Positions 42,363 to 50,712 of a DNA stretch of 64,000 bases are shown in pieces. Where the stretch lies: contig NZ_JAUCZF010000002.1 in the NCBI RefSeq assembly GCF_030373245.1, forward strand, positions 1 through 64,000. Reading direction: 5' to 3'. The translations under genes and the position numbers were made by a program. Position 1 is the stretch's first letter; the number at the start of each line of letters is the position of its first letter. Under the pieces are notes generated by a model. That model saw only the letters and a program-made list of their open reading frames with translations. It was not told the DNA's origin and did not search any database. This DNA comes from Hydrogenophaga sp. GTDB lineage: Bacteria; Pseudomonadota; Gammaproteobacteria; Burkholderiales; Burkholderiaceae_C.

Positions 42363-43849
42363 ACATCCAGCGATTCACAGCGCCGACCTCGCGCGAGGCC
42401 ATGGCCAAGGCCCGCAACACCTTTGGCGACAGCGCCGTCATCCTGTCGACCCGATCGACCCCAGACGGCTTCGAGGTCATGGCCGCGGCCGAAGAGAGCC
42501 TGGCCAACCTGGCCACCAGTGCGCCTCCAACAGGTCGAGCGCCTCAAGCCATTCGCACCCGGCCGGCGGCGCCCACCAGCAGCTCGGATGCAGCTGCCGA
42601 TTCGGTGGAAGCCGACACCGAAGCGCTGGCGATGAGCACGCTGTCGTTCCAGGAGTACGTGCGTGAGCGCATGCTGCGCAAGCGCCGGGGCGAGGCCAGC
42701 GAGGACACTGCACAGGCCGAGCTGCCCGGGCCTGCGGCTGCGGCCGCCCGCGGCGCCGAACCCATCCAGGTGCCAGTAAAGCGTGTCAACGCGCCGGCCG
42801 CTCGCATGATCTCCCCGATGCCAGCGCCCATCCGCACTCGCGCCGTGGTCAATCCGAGCTGGGAAGACTCGAAGCCATCACAACCCGAGCGAAGCAACAC
42901 CAACCAACAGGTGGCGGTGGAGCTGTCGGCGCTCAAGGAGATGATCGAAGAACGCTTCAACACCCTCGCCTGGCTGGGTTCTTCCAAGCAGAACCCGATC
43001 CAGTCGCAGCTGATGCTGAAGATGATCCGGGCCGGTTTTTCGCCCAGCATTTCGCGCGCCGTGCTCGAGCGCGTGCCGGCCGACAGCGGCGCGCCCGAAG
43101 CCATGCGTTGGCTGATGGATGTGATCACCCGCAACCTCAAGGTGGCCGCGCCGGGTTCGGGTCTGGTCGACGAGGGCGGCGTGATTGCGCTGATCGGCGC
43201 CACCGGTGTCGGCAAGACCACCAGCGCCGCCAAGCTGGCCGCGCAGTGTGTGCAACAGTTTGGCGCTGGCAGCGTAGGCCTGATCACCCTCGACACCTAC
43301 CGCGTTTCGGGCTACGAGCAGCTGCGCGCGTATGGCCGCATGCTGGGCGTCGTGGCGCACCAGGCGCACGACCGCGCCGCGCTCAAGGACCTGCTCAGCC
43401 TGCTGGCCAACAAGCGCATGGTGATCATCGACACCGCTGGCCTGGGCCAGCGCGACCAGCGTATCCAGGACATGCTGGACGTGCTGGACGTGCCCAAGGT
43501 GAAGAAGGTGCTGGTGGTCAACGCCGGCGCACATGGCGACACGCTGGACGATGTGTTCGCGGCGTTCAAGGCCTCTTCGCTGCATGGCGTGGTGCTGTCC
43601 AAGGTGGACGAGGCGGTCAAGCTGGGTCCGGCGCTGGACGCGCTGATGCGCCACCAGGTGATGCTGCGGGGCGTGGCCAACGGCCAGCGTGTGCCCGAGG
43701 ACTGGCAGCACGGCGACGCAAGTGCGCTGGTGCGCTTGTCCATGGGCACCGAAGGCAAGTCGGCCTACGACCCACTCTCGACCGACATGGGCTTCTATTT
43801 CTCCCAGGCCTCCACCCGCGGCATCGACCTGGGGACCTCGCATGTTTGA
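42359..43849 (+). CDS. flhF: Flagellar biosynthesis GTPase FlhF
   Basis: An SRP-type GTPase that places polar flagella. The 496-aa protein has an N-terminal basic B-domain (MNIQRFTAPTSREAMAKARNTFGDSAVILSTRSTPDGFEVMAAAEE), a low-complexity linker to about residue 185, and a helical N-domain. The G-domain carries the P-loop ALIGATGVGKTTSAAKLAAQ near 279, LITLDTYRVSGYEQLRAYGRML and VIIDTAGLGQRDQRI. FlhF presence suggests polar flagellation. The degenerate FlhG-like gene overlaps by 8 bases. Confidence 0.96.
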   Translation: MNIQRFTAPTSREAMAKARNTFGDSAVILSTRSTPDGFEVMAAAEESLANLATSAPPTGRAPQAIRTRPAAPTSSSDAAADSVEADTEALAMSTLSFQEYVRERMLRKRRGEASEDTAQAELPGPAAAAARGAEPIQVPVKRVNAPAARMISPMPAPIRTRAVVNPSWEDSKPSQPERSNTNQQVAVELSALKEMIEERFNTLAWLGSSKQNPIQSQLMLKMIRAGFSPSISRAVLERVPADSGAPEAMRWLMDVITRNLKVAAPGSGLVDEGGVIALIGATGVGKTTSAAKLAAQCVQQFGAGSVGLITLDTYRVSGYEQLRAYGRMLGVVAHQAHDRAALKDLLSLLANKRMVIIDTAGLGQRDQRIQDMLDVLDVPKVKKVLVVNAGAHGDTLDDVFAAFKASSLHGVVLSKVDEAVKLGPALDALMRHQVMLRGVANGQRVPEDWQHGDASALVRLSMGTEGKSAYDPLSTDMGFYFSQASTRGIDLGTSHV

Positions 43850-44642
43850 AATCGGATTCGATCAGGCAGCGGGCTTGCGGACCACGTCCCCGCCCGCGAC
43901 CGGTATCCATGTGATGCCGGTGGTCAGTCTGAATCGACCTGCGCTGGCCTACGAGCTGCTGTGCACGCTCGCCGCCCAGCTGACGGCCCTGCGCCAGTCG
44001 GTGGTGATCATTGACGGCAGCGCGGCCGAACAGCCTGGTCGCTGGCCACAGCCCGGCGCTCACCTGGGTTTGCTGCAGGCACTGCAAAACCCCGACATCG
44101 ACGGCCTGGAACAGGCGCCGCTGGGCGCTGAGTGGCTGGTGATGCCGGGCGCGCTGGGTTTGCAGGCCCTGACCCAGACCGCTCGGCTGGCGGGTCCGGC
44201 TGTCGCCTTGTCTCGGCTGGCCGCGCCGTTTTCGCCTGGCGTCTGCGTGCTGGTGTTTGCATCCGCCGCACTGCAGGCGGAACTCTTTGGTGGCCTGGGT
44301 GCTCGCGCCCTTGTGCCGGTGCTCGATCGCACCCAGACCACGCTCGACGCCTATGGCGCGGTCAAGCAGCTCCTGCACGCGGATGTGATTCCGGTGCTCG
44401 CGCCGTGGACCGATGGCATGAGCCCGCCTGCCGTGCCCCTACAGCAAGTGGTGGACACGGTCACCGATTGCGCCCAGCGCCACCTTGGTGTGGCCGTGGA
44501 CACCTGGCCTCAGGCCACCTGGGCTCAGCGCACCCAGCTCTGCGCCCTGTCGGCCGGAGCAACAGGCCACAGCGGTGCAGTGGCCTACCGACAGTCCAGC
44601 ACGGCGCCCCACCGCCGCGCTGCCGCCCCGCTTTGGAGTTGA
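43842..44642 (+). CDS. Degenerate FlhG/MinD-like protein without a P-loop
   Basis: The 266-aa protein sits in the flhG (fleN/ylxH) position between flhF and fliA and overlaps flhF by 8 bases. Its N-terminus GIHVMPVVSLNRPALAYELLCTLAAQLTALRQSVVIIDGSAAEQPG has the strand-helix-strand layout of a MinD-type ATPase. In place of the deviant Walker A (KGGVGKT/S) it reads SLNRPALAYELL, with no lysine or glycine loop; the A' Asp in VVIIDG remains. The rest (LLQALQNPDIDGLEQAPLGAEWLVMPGALGLQAL, FASAALQAELFGGLGARALVPVLDRTQTTLDAYGAVKQLL) can be laid on the fold. ATP binding is therefore unlikely. It may act as a non-enzymatic FlhF partner. The track start is inside flhF; ATG 43842 is used. Confidence 0.7.
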   Translation: MFEIGFDQAAGLRTTSPPATGIHVMPVVSLNRPALAYELLCTLAAQLTALRQSVVIIDGSAAEQPGRWPQPGAHLGLLQALQNPDIDGLEQAPLGAEWLVMPGALGLQALTQTARLAGPAVALSRLAAPFSPGVCVLVFASAALQAELFGGLGARALVPVLDRTQTTLDAYGAVKQLLHADVIPVLAPWTDGMSPPAVPLQQVVDTVTDCAQRHLGVAVDTWPQATWAQRTQLCALSAGATGHSGAVAYRQSSTAPHRRAAAPLWS

Positions 44643-44647
44643 TGACG

Positions 44648-45364
44648 ATGTACACCGCCAAAGGCACCTTGAACCGGGATGACCAGTTGCGCCAATACAC
44701 CCCGCTGGTGCGCCGGCTGGCCCACCACATGATCGCCAAGTTGCCGCCCAGCGTCGAGATCGACGATCTGATCCAGGTCGGCATGATCGGCTTGACCGAG
44801 GCCATATCGCGCTTCGAACCCTCGCAAGGCGTGCAGTTCGAAACGTTTGCCAGCCAGCGCATTCGCGGCGCCATGATCGACGAACTGCGTGAAGGCGACT
44901 GGATGTCGCGCGGTTCTCGCAAGAGCCAGAAAGACATCGAAAAGGCGGTGCACACACTGCAGCAAAAGCTGCACCGAGCGCCCAAGGAGTCCGAGATTGC
45001 CGCCGAGCTTGGCCTGGCACTGACCGATTACCAGCAGCTGCTGGGCAAGGTGCGTGGTACCCAGCTGGTGTACCTGGAGGACATCAGTGGCCATGGCGAC
45101 GATGAAGACAGCTTTCTCGACCGCAACATGGGCGAAACCGACGCTGAGCCTTCGGCCGTGTTGCAGGACCATCGCATGCGCACCGCCCTGGTGGCGGCGA
45201 TCAAGCTGCTGCCCGAGCGCGAACAGCAGATCATGAGCATGTACTACGAACACGACATGAACCTGAAGGAGATCGCAGCCGTGCTCGGCGTGACCGAATC
45301 GCGCATCTGCCAGCTCCATAGCCAGTCCATCGCCCGCCTGAGAACCCGATTGCGCGAGCACTGA
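44648..45364 (+). CDS. fliA: Flagellar sigma factor FliA (sigma-28)
   Basis: Directs RNA polymerase to late flagellar and chemotaxis promoters; inhibited by FlgM. The 238-aa protein shows region 2 (YTPLVRRLAHHMIAKLPPSVEIDDLIQVGMIGLTEAISRFEPSQGVQFETFASQRIRGAMIDELREGDWMSRGSRK), region 3 (LHRAPKESEIAAELGLALTDYQQLLGKV) and region 4 (LPEREQQIMSMYYEHDMNLKEIAAVLGVTESRICQLHSQSIARLR). GGAG is spaced 9 bases from ATG 44648 and 3 from ATG 44642, so the second is preferred. Confidence 0.97.
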   Translation: MYTAKGTLNRDDQLRQYTPLVRRLAHHMIAKLPPSVEIDDLIQVGMIGLTEAISRFEPSQGVQFETFASQRIRGAMIDELREGDWMSRGSRKSQKDIEKAVHTLQQKLHRAPKESEIAAELGLALTDYQQLLGKVRGTQLVYLEDISGHGDDEDSFLDRNMGETDAEPSAVLQDHRMRTALVAAIKLLPEREQQIMSMYYEHDMNLKEIAAVLGVTESRICQLHSQSIARLRTRLREH

Positions 45365-45371
45365 GAACACC

Positions 45372-47372
45372 ATGACACCACCCACCGCCGCTGCCCAGAC
45401 CGCCGCCCGCCGCAAGCCCGGTGATCCTGCGCAACAGCGTGAAGCCTGGTTTGAGCAGGCCAGCGAAGCCGCCTACCGCGCCGTGCTGGCCATCACCCAG
45501 AATCAGGAGACGGTCGCGCGCCGCGCAATCGATGAACTGCGTTTCCTGAAAAGTCTGATCAACACCGGAGAGCCGCACCAGGCCGGTCCGCAGGAGCTGG
45601 TGAACGTTGCGCCGGTCTCGCTGCAGCGCATGCGCCTGGCCTTCGAGGCCATCCGGGACTCTGATGCAGTGATCCGTGCCTGGGTGCAGCAGAACTTGGC
45701 GGAACAGGCCCTACCGCTGCCGGACGTTCTGGTCTGGCAACGCCGCATCGACCATGCACTGCCCGAGCTCTGGAATTTTGAGAGCGACTTGTTGCTGTTG
45801 CGTGGCAGCCCGCCCGCCGAGTTGCTGGACGCCTTGCGCCAGCGGGGTCAGCGCCGCCTGCTGGTGCTGCTACCTGAACCCGCGCTGGAGACGGTCGCGC
45901 TGCAGCCGACATCCGAACAGTGCGTGAGCCATGATGGCGCCGTGCTGGCCGCCTTTGTCTCCACCCTGAACCGACCCTATCCCAAAACCCTCGCCTGCTT
46001 GCAGGTGCAGGCCGCTCCCGAGGCCTCAGACAGCGAATCGGCACAGGCCGAGGTGGAACAGCGTATCCACAAAGCGGTGATGAACAACTGGATGGACCAC
46101 AACACCCGGCGGCACTTTGCTCAGTGCTGGGTGCAGCAGGGCGTGGCCAACATACCGGCCATCGCACACCACGCCAACCTGCATGCCCTCGATGCCTGCT
46201 TTCGCGGCCGCCCCGCGATCCTGATTGCACCCGGTCCTTCGCTGGACAAAAACATCGAGCAGCTCCGTCAGGCGCAGGACAAAGCGGTGCTGATCGCACC
46301 CTTGCAGTCGCTTCGCCGCTTGTACAAGGCGGGCATCCGGCCTGACTTTGTGACGGTGCTGGACGCCACCGATCTCACCACCGATCCGTTTGATTTTTTC
46401 AATGACGTGCCCGATGACTTTCTCACCACGCTGGTGGTGGCGGTCAACTGCCACCCCAACGTGATCCGCCGCTTTGAGCGCGTGTATTTTTTCTCGGGTG
46501 GCGGCCCGCTGGATCGCTGGGTGCAAGAAATCGTGCCCGAACCGCTGGTCAACCTGGAGGCTGCTTCCGTGGCACTCAGTGGTCTGCTGCTTGCTCAGCA
46601 ATGGGGTTGCAACCCGATCGTGCTGGTCGGTCACGATCTGGCGCTGGCAGGCAGTCGCCGATACGCCGAAGACGCCCAGCTCAACAACCTGAATGCGCCA
46701 CAGCTCTTGACCCTGCCCGGCTACTTCGGTGGCACGGTGCAATCCCCTTCAGACTACTTCCTGTTTCACAACCAGTTTGAGCAGATCGCCGCCCACATCG
46801 CCAACGTCAGCCCGCAGACACGTTTGTACAACTGCACCGAAGGTGGCGCTTTCGTGAAGGGCTTTGAGCACGAGCCACTGCAGCGCGTGCTCGATGACCA
46901 CGTGGTCGGGCTGTCGCTTTCGCCCGCGACTGACCGTGTGGCTGGTGCTCAGGCGCCCAACCCCGGACGCCTCGACGTGGCCAGGACGCGCCTGCAGCGA
47001 ACTTTGGAGACCCTGGACGATCTGCAGCGGCAGGTCCGGCAACTTCAGCGCCTGAGCCAGCAGCCTCGCCCCAAGGCTGCACTGTTGCGCAGGCTGTCGG
47101 AGCACGAGCAGGTTCTGCGCACCCAGCTCAAGCGGGTGCAGGGTTTCTCGACCGTCTACCAGGACGCCATCGACCAGGCGGTGCAATCGGCGACGAAAGC
47201 CAAGACCTTGCAAGACAACCTGGTCGCGTCCCGCGAGCTGTATCAGGTCATCAGCGACGGCTGCGAGAACTTCCGTCCCCTGGTTTGCGAGGCGCTGGCT
47301 GCACTGGGGTCGCCAGTCCCGCTGACCGCAGTCGAGCCGGTGGCGTCGCAGGACGTCAGCGCTGTGGCCTGA
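45372..47372 (+). CDS. Motility-associated factor (Maf) glycosyltransferase, DUF115 family
   Basis: The 666-aa protein belongs to the flagellin-modifying Maf family, which in Campylobacter and Aeromonas attaches nonulosonic acids (pseudaminic or legionaminic) to flagellin. The central DUF115 domain includes FRGRPAILIAPGPSLDKNIEQLRQAQDKAVLIAPLQSLRRLYKAGIRPDFVTVLDATD, NLEAASVALSGLLLAQQWGCNPIVLVGHDLALAGSRRYA and TRLYNCTEGGAFVKGFEHEPL. The C-terminal 170 residues are coiled-coil. It starts 7 bases after fliA, so late co-transcription is likely. No nonulosonate-synthesis gene is in the window. Sugar and acceptor are inferred from the family and the short flagellin. Confidence 0.9.
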   Translation: MTPPTAAAQTAARRKPGDPAQQREAWFEQASEAAYRAVLAITQNQETVARRAIDELRFLKSLINTGEPHQAGPQELVNVAPVSLQRMRLAFEAIRDSDAVIRAWVQQNLAEQALPLPDVLVWQRRIDHALPELWNFESDLLLLRGSPPAELLDALRQRGQRRLLVLLPEPALETVALQPTSEQCVSHDGAVLAAFVSTLNRPYPKTLACLQVQAAPEASDSESAQAEVEQRIHKAVMNNWMDHNTRRHFAQCWVQQGVANIPAIAHHANLHALDACFRGRPAILIAPGPSLDKNIEQLRQAQDKAVLIAPLQSLRRLYKAGIRPDFVTVLDATDLTTDPFDFFNDVPDDFLTTLVVAVNCHPNVIRRFERVYFFSGGGPLDRWVQEIVPEPLVNLEAASVALSGLLLAQQWGCNPIVLVGHDLALAGSRRYAEDAQLNNLNAPQLLTLPGYFGGTVQSPSDYFLFHNQFEQIAAHIANVSPQTRLYNCTEGGAFVKGFEHEPLQRVLDDHVVGLSLSPATDRVAGAQAPNPGRLDVARTRLQRTLETLDDLQRQVRQLQRLSQQPRPKAALLRRLSEHEQVLRTQLKRVQGFSTVYQDAIDQAVQSATKAKTLQDNLVASRELYQVISDGCENFRPLVCEALAALGSPVPLTAVEPVASQDVSAVA

Positions 47373-47378
47373 ACCCGG

Positions 47379-47786
47379 TCACCGGCCCGGCAAGCGCACG
47401 CTGACCGAGCGGCCGCCGTAGCCGCTCACCTGGTCGCGTGCCTGAACCGTCACCACCTGAACCGTGGGCGCGATCTTCACGCCATGCAGGTCTCGGGTAA
47501 AGGGCTGCTCGTGCTGGTGGTCGTGCCACAGCTTGCGCTCGCTCAGCACCTGGCCGTCTGGTGCGGTGATGCGAAATCCGTCTGCGTAGCGGCGCGGCGT
47601 GTCGTAGGGCGAGGACACCGTGACGTCAAAGTTGAACACCCCGGGGCCAGCCGACCGAACCTGAACCGACAGCACGTCGGGAAACAGGGGCGCCTGGGGC
47701 ACGGCGGCATGCTGGCTCAGCGCCACGGGCAGTGTGAGCACACCCAGCAGGATCAGCCAGGCGGCGCGCAGAGTGGTCGAGAACAT
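47379..47786 (-). CDS. Exported protein of unknown function with a His-rich motif
   Basis: The 135-aa protein starts at ATG 47786 (MFSTTLRAAWLILLGVLTLPVALSQ), giving a clear Sec signal; the track ORF runs on into flgN. The mature part is predicted all-beta (VLSVQVRSAGPGVFNFDVTVSSPYDTPRRYADGFRITAPDGQ). It contains ERKLWHDHQHEQPFTRDLHGV, a cluster of histidines that could bind metal, and ends VTVQARDQVSGYGGRSVSVRLPGR. It converges on the Maf gene with 6 bases between stops. No flagellar function is evident. Confidence 0.75.
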   Translation of the reverse strand: MFSTTLRAAWLILLGVLTLPVALSQHAAVPQAPLFPDVLSVQVRSAGPGVFNFDVTVSSPYDTPRRYADGFRITAPDGQVLSERKLWHDHQHEQPFTRDLHGVKIAPTVQVVTVQARDQVSGYGGRSVSVRLPGR

Positions 47787-47863
47787 GCTGCCATTGTGAA
47801 CCAGGCAGGGTGCGCACGAGGCGTGTCGAGGGACAGTGCGGACCGGGTCGGACCTCAGCCGTT

Positions 47864-48238
47864 TCAGGCCGAGAGGTAGGCTCGACCTGCACCGCCGGTG
47901 GCGGACACCTGACCAGGCTGGCGGCCATAGGTCGCAGGGGCTTGCTGCGGCAGCAGGCTGTGCACCGCGCGCTGGCTCTGGGCGCTGGCTCGCAGAACGG
48001 CATGGCGCAGCTGGCCGAAGCGCTGGGCAGCGCGCTGCATACCGGCGTGCAACGTGCTGCCGGCCTGGGTGAATTCGCTGGTGCGAGGCGCTTGTTGCAG
48101 CGTGGCTTGTACGCAAGCGCTGGCGAGCCGCACCGCCTCTGCGTCACCTTGAAGCAAAGCCGATTCCAGATCATCAAGCCCTGCTTGCAGCGCGAGCAGC
48201 CAGGGATGGGGCGGCGTGTGAGCGAGGGCAGGGTTCAT
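47864..48238 (-). CDS. flgN: Flagellar export chaperone FlgN-like protein
   Basis: Expected to chaperone the hook-filament junction proteins FlgK and FlgL. The 124-aa, helical, Ala/Gln-rich protein (LLALQAGLDDLESALLQGDAEAVRLASACVQATLQQA...MQRAAQRFGQLRHAVLRASAQSQRAVHSLLPQ) sits directly after flgM. Length and the helical pattern fit FlgN. Sequence similarity to enteric FlgN is low, so the call leans on position. Confidence 0.75.
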   Translation of the reverse strand: MNPALAHTPPHPWLLALQAGLDDLESALLQGDAEAVRLASACVQATLQQAPRTSEFTQAGSTLHAGMQRAAQRFGQLRHAVLRASAQSQRAVHSLLPQQAPATYGRQPGQVSATGGAGRAYLSA

Positions 48239-48267
48239 GGTCGAGAGTGCTCAGTGAGGCGAGAGGT

Positions 48268-48618
48268 TCAGCCGCGCGATCCGCCCAGCATCTCGCTGGC
48301 GTTCGACAGCATCTTGTCGGCAATGGCTTCGGCATTGACCTGGAAACTGCCGCTGGCAATCGCCGCTTTCATCGCCTCGACCTTTTCGGTATTGAAGACC
48401 TCGCTGCCACCGCCCGCCTGGCTCGTGCCTGACAACGCTTGGCTGGCCGAGGACGACAGCGTGACGGTGACGCCGGCCTGTGGCTTGGCTGGCGCAGCAG
48501 CGCCCCCGGCGGCCGCAGCGCCCGCGCCTTCGGCACCCACAGCTGGCGTGGCCGCCGCTTTCTGGGGGCCGCCTGCCACGGAACCAATGTAGGAATCCGG
48601 TGAAGAATCGACTTTCAT
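48268..48618 (-). CDS. flgM: Anti-sigma-28 factor FlgM
   Basis: Binds FliA until the hook is finished, then is exported. The 116-aa protein starts at ATG 48618 (MKVDSSPDSYIG). The N-terminal half is an Ala/Gly/Pro-rich flexible export region. The C-terminal half has the FliA-binding signature FNTEKVEAMKAAIASGSFQVNAEAIADKMLSNASEML. A sigma-28-like promoter lies about 40 bases upstream, giving the usual feedback loop. Confidence 0.95.
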   Translation of the reverse strand: MKVDSSPDSYIGSVAGGPQKAAATPAVGAEGAGAAAAGGAAAPAKPQAGVTVTLSSSASQALSGTSQAGGGSEVFNTEKVEAMKAAIASGSFQVNAEAIADKMLSNASEMLGGSRG

Positions 48619-48658
48619 TTCACTCTCCAAACCCCGCAAGTGGGGCGTTGTGGAAAGA

Positions 48659-48686
48659 CTATCGGCGTAAAAGCGGGTCGACTTGA
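48659..48686 (-). promoter_or_regulatory. Sigma-28-type promoter for flgM-flgN
   Basis: Minus strand TCAAG (48686-48682), 15 bases, GCCGATAG (48666-48659). The spacing is one base longer than at the other sites. The -10 has 7 of 8 matches. Confidence 0.6.
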
Positions 48687-48732
48687 GCTCTTTTTTGTCG
48701 AATGTGTCACAGAAGCGGCCGCCATGGTGGGC

Positions 48733-49500
48733 TCACAGCGAGAGCTCGACCGTCTGGCCATCTTTGACCAGGCCGGTGACCACGCGGCCGCCCGGCAGCC
48801 GGACCCTGGTGATTTGCCCGAGCTGGCCCGACGACAGTGCCTGCCCGGTCACCACCACCTGAAAGCCGGCTCCGGTCTGGGTGACCCGGACCTGCGAGCC
48901 CGCGCTGAAGGCCAGTGTCGGGCGCACCATGTTCTGGCGCAGGGCCTGGCCGGGCAGCAGGGTGTAGGCCGCTTGCTGTCCGACCCACATCGCCTGGTTG
49001 GCCAGGATCGAGGCAGGGTGCTCTGCCCAGTCCACATCGGCCATTTCGGCGTCGTCTTGAGTCAGCACGTCGCCGGCGTTGACCGGGCGCCGCAGCACCC
49101 AGGCCGGGCCGAAGGCCTTGACCGTGACCGGCAGGTAGACATTCCAGCGCGTAGGGCCGTCAATGCAGCGCAGACCGATTCGAGCGCGGCCCCAGAGCCG
49201 CGTGTTGGCCGGCAGGTGAGGCTCGACCTGGGCGCAAGGGGCCAAGCGCAGCCGCTGATCCAGCGAGCCCACCACCAACTCGGCCCGCAGCGGTGCATCG
49301 GCCGACTGACCCAGCGAGGCATTCACCGAAGGCTGCAGAAAGTCGCGCGCCACGCGCTCCAGCTCGGCGCTCTCGGCGCTGGGCTGAGCCGCGCGAACCG
49401 ATGCAGTGCCCACCAGACCACCCAGCAAAACCAGGAACAGGCACAGCAGGCGCCATGCAGCGGGCTGGTGTTGCAAACGAAGCGTGGACGGTTGGCGCAT
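48733..49500 (-). CDS. flgA: P-ring assembly chaperone FlgA
   Basis: The periplasmic chaperone for P-ring (FlgI) assembly. The 255-aa protein starts at ATG 49500 (MRQPSTLRLQHQPAAW), with AGGAGA spaced 6-7 bases; the track adds 52 codons without a site. The signal peptide is LLCLFLVLLGGLVGTASVRA. The SAF domain and C-terminus include VNAGDVLTQDDAEMADVDWAEHPASIL, LLPGQALRQNMVRPTLAFSAGSQVRVTQTGAGFQVVVTGQALSSGQLGQITRVRL. It is divergent from flgB. Confidence 0.95.
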   Translation of the reverse strand: MRQPSTLRLQHQPAAWRLLCLFLVLLGGLVGTASVRAAQPSAESAELERVARDFLQPSVNASLGQSADAPLRAELVVGSLDQRLRLAPCAQVEPHLPANTRLWGRARIGLRCIDGPTRWNVYLPVTVKAFGPAWVLRRPVNAGDVLTQDDAEMADVDWAEHPASILANQAMWVGQQAAYTLLPGQALRQNMVRPTLAFSAGSQVRVTQTGAGFQVVVTGQALSSGQLGQITRVRLPGGRVVTGLVKDGQTVELSL

Positions 49501-49759
49501 GGGACTTCTCCTGAATCGGCGGGGCATTTGCCTGGGGTCGGTGGCAGGTGGGCCGGACAAGGCGCACAGACCATGGCGGCAGGTTCTCCATGGTGGCGTC
49601 TGCCGACGACGGCTAAGGCTTGAAAAACATGGCTTTGGGGGGGCTGTTCCCTTCATTGCCAGGGCTCAAGTTTTTCCATACTTGGCTCCAGCCCGGTGAA
49701 ACAAGCGCATTGCGTGTTTGCCTCACCGCCCTCTCAGCACACCGCACAAGGTGATCACC
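49501..49759. promoter_or_regulatory. Divergent flgA/flgB control region
   Basis: This 259-base gap holds the divergent promoters of the flgA and flgB operons. CAAGT-N8-ACTTG (49667-49684) is the only clear inverted repeat. I could not find a good copy of the FlhDC-like box seen upstream of fliL, fliE/fliF and flhB, though class II control would be expected. Confidence 0.4.
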
Positions 49760-50161
49760 ATGCTCGAACAGTTGACCGCCCGCCTGGATTTCCATGCCCA
49801 GTCGCTGCTGCTGCGCTCGCAGCGCCAGCAGGTGATTGCCAGCAACATCGCCAACGCCGATACGCCCGGCTTCGTGGCGCGTGATTTTGATTTCACCCAG
49901 GCACTCAAACAGGCCACCGGTGGCGCTGTTGCTTCGGCGCCCAGCCTGACCAGCGCCGGTCACATGCAGCTGGGCAGCCGCGGCGGCAGCACCGCCAATA
50001 TGGCCTACACGGTACAGACCCAGCCCAGCCAGGACGGGAACTCGGTGGACCTCGATCGCGAGCGCGCGAACTTCGTGGACAACAGCATCCGCTACGAGAC
50101 CACGCTGCGATTCATCAACGGGCATGTGAAGACCATGCTCAGCGCGATCAGCGGGCAATGA
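49760..50161 (+). CDS. flgB: Flagellar proximal rod protein FlgB
   Basis: A rod subunit. The 133-aa protein starts at ATG 49760 (MLEQLTARLDFHAQSLLLRSQRQQVIASNIANADTPGFVARDFDF), the conserved rod N-terminus; AAGGTG precedes it. The C-terminal helix is FVDNSIRYETTLRFINGHVKTMLSAISGQ. It is first in flgBCDEFGHIJKL. Confidence 0.96.
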   Translation: MLEQLTARLDFHAQSLLLRSQRQQVIASNIANADTPGFVARDFDFTQALKQATGGAVASAPSLTSAGHMQLGSRGGSTANMAYTVQTQPSQDGNSVDLDRERANFVDNSIRYETTLRFINGHVKTMLSAISGQ

Positions 50162-50169
50162 CGGTGAAC

Positions 50170-50254
50170 ACCCACCGCATCGGCTTCGCCGCCACCCCCC
50201 TGGGTGGGGGTCAACACCAGCGGCCTGGCAGAGCCAGTTCCGCGGTGTCTGCTG
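50170..50254 (+). repeat. Family-1 intergenic repeat between flgB and flgC
   Basis: CACCGCATCGGCTTCGCCGCC, ACCCCCCTGGGTGGGGGTC, AACACCAGCGGCCTGGCAGAGCC, AGTTCCGCGGTGTCTGCTGG. Confidence 0.85.
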
Positions 50255-50293
50255 GATCAGACACTTCCTGCCGCGAGGCCTGAAAGGATTCTC

Positions 50294-50698
50294 ATGTCCA
50301 TGTTTTCCATTTTTGGTGTGTCGGGCAGTGCGATCAGCTCGCAGTCGCAGCGGCTCAACGTGGTGGCCAGCAACCTGGCCAACGCCGATGCGGTGGCGGG
50401 GCCAGACGGCCAGGCCTACAAGGCGCGCCAGGTGCTGTTCCAGACAGTGCCCATGGGCGGCGCCGGCAATGCGGGTGTGAAGGTGCAGAACATCACCGAG
50501 AACGAAACTCCAGGCCGACGGGTGCACAACCCGGGCCATCCGAGCGCCGATGCAGAGGGCTATGTCACGCACTCCAACGTCAATCCGGTGGAGGAGATGG
50601 TCAACATGATCTCCGCCTCGCGCTCGTACCAGAACAACGTCGAGGTCATGAACACGGCCAAGACCCTGCTGATGAAAACGCTCCAGATGGGGCAATGA
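50294..50698 (+). CDS. flgC: Flagellar proximal rod protein FlgC
   Basis: A rod subunit. The 134-aa protein starts at ATG 50294 (MSMFSIFGVSGSAISSQSQRLNVVASNLANADAVAGPDG), with AAGGA upstream; the track's start is within the preceding repeat. The C-terminus is VTHSNVNPVEEMVNMISASRSYQNNVEVMNTAKTLLMKTLQMGQ. Confidence 0.97.
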   Translation: MSMFSIFGVSGSAISSQSQRLNVVASNLANADAVAGPDGQAYKARQVLFQTVPMGGAGNAGVKVQNITENETPGRRVHNPGHPSADAEGYVTHSNVNPVEEMVNMISASRSYQNNVEVMNTAKTLLMKTLQMGQ

Positions 50699-50712
50699 CC
50701 TGAGGTTCCACC

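Noticed and set aside
49667-49685. TCAAGTTT upstream of flgB as a sigma-28 -35 box
   Set aside because: The base at correct spacing reads GCTCCAGC, not a -10 box, and flgB is expected to be class II.
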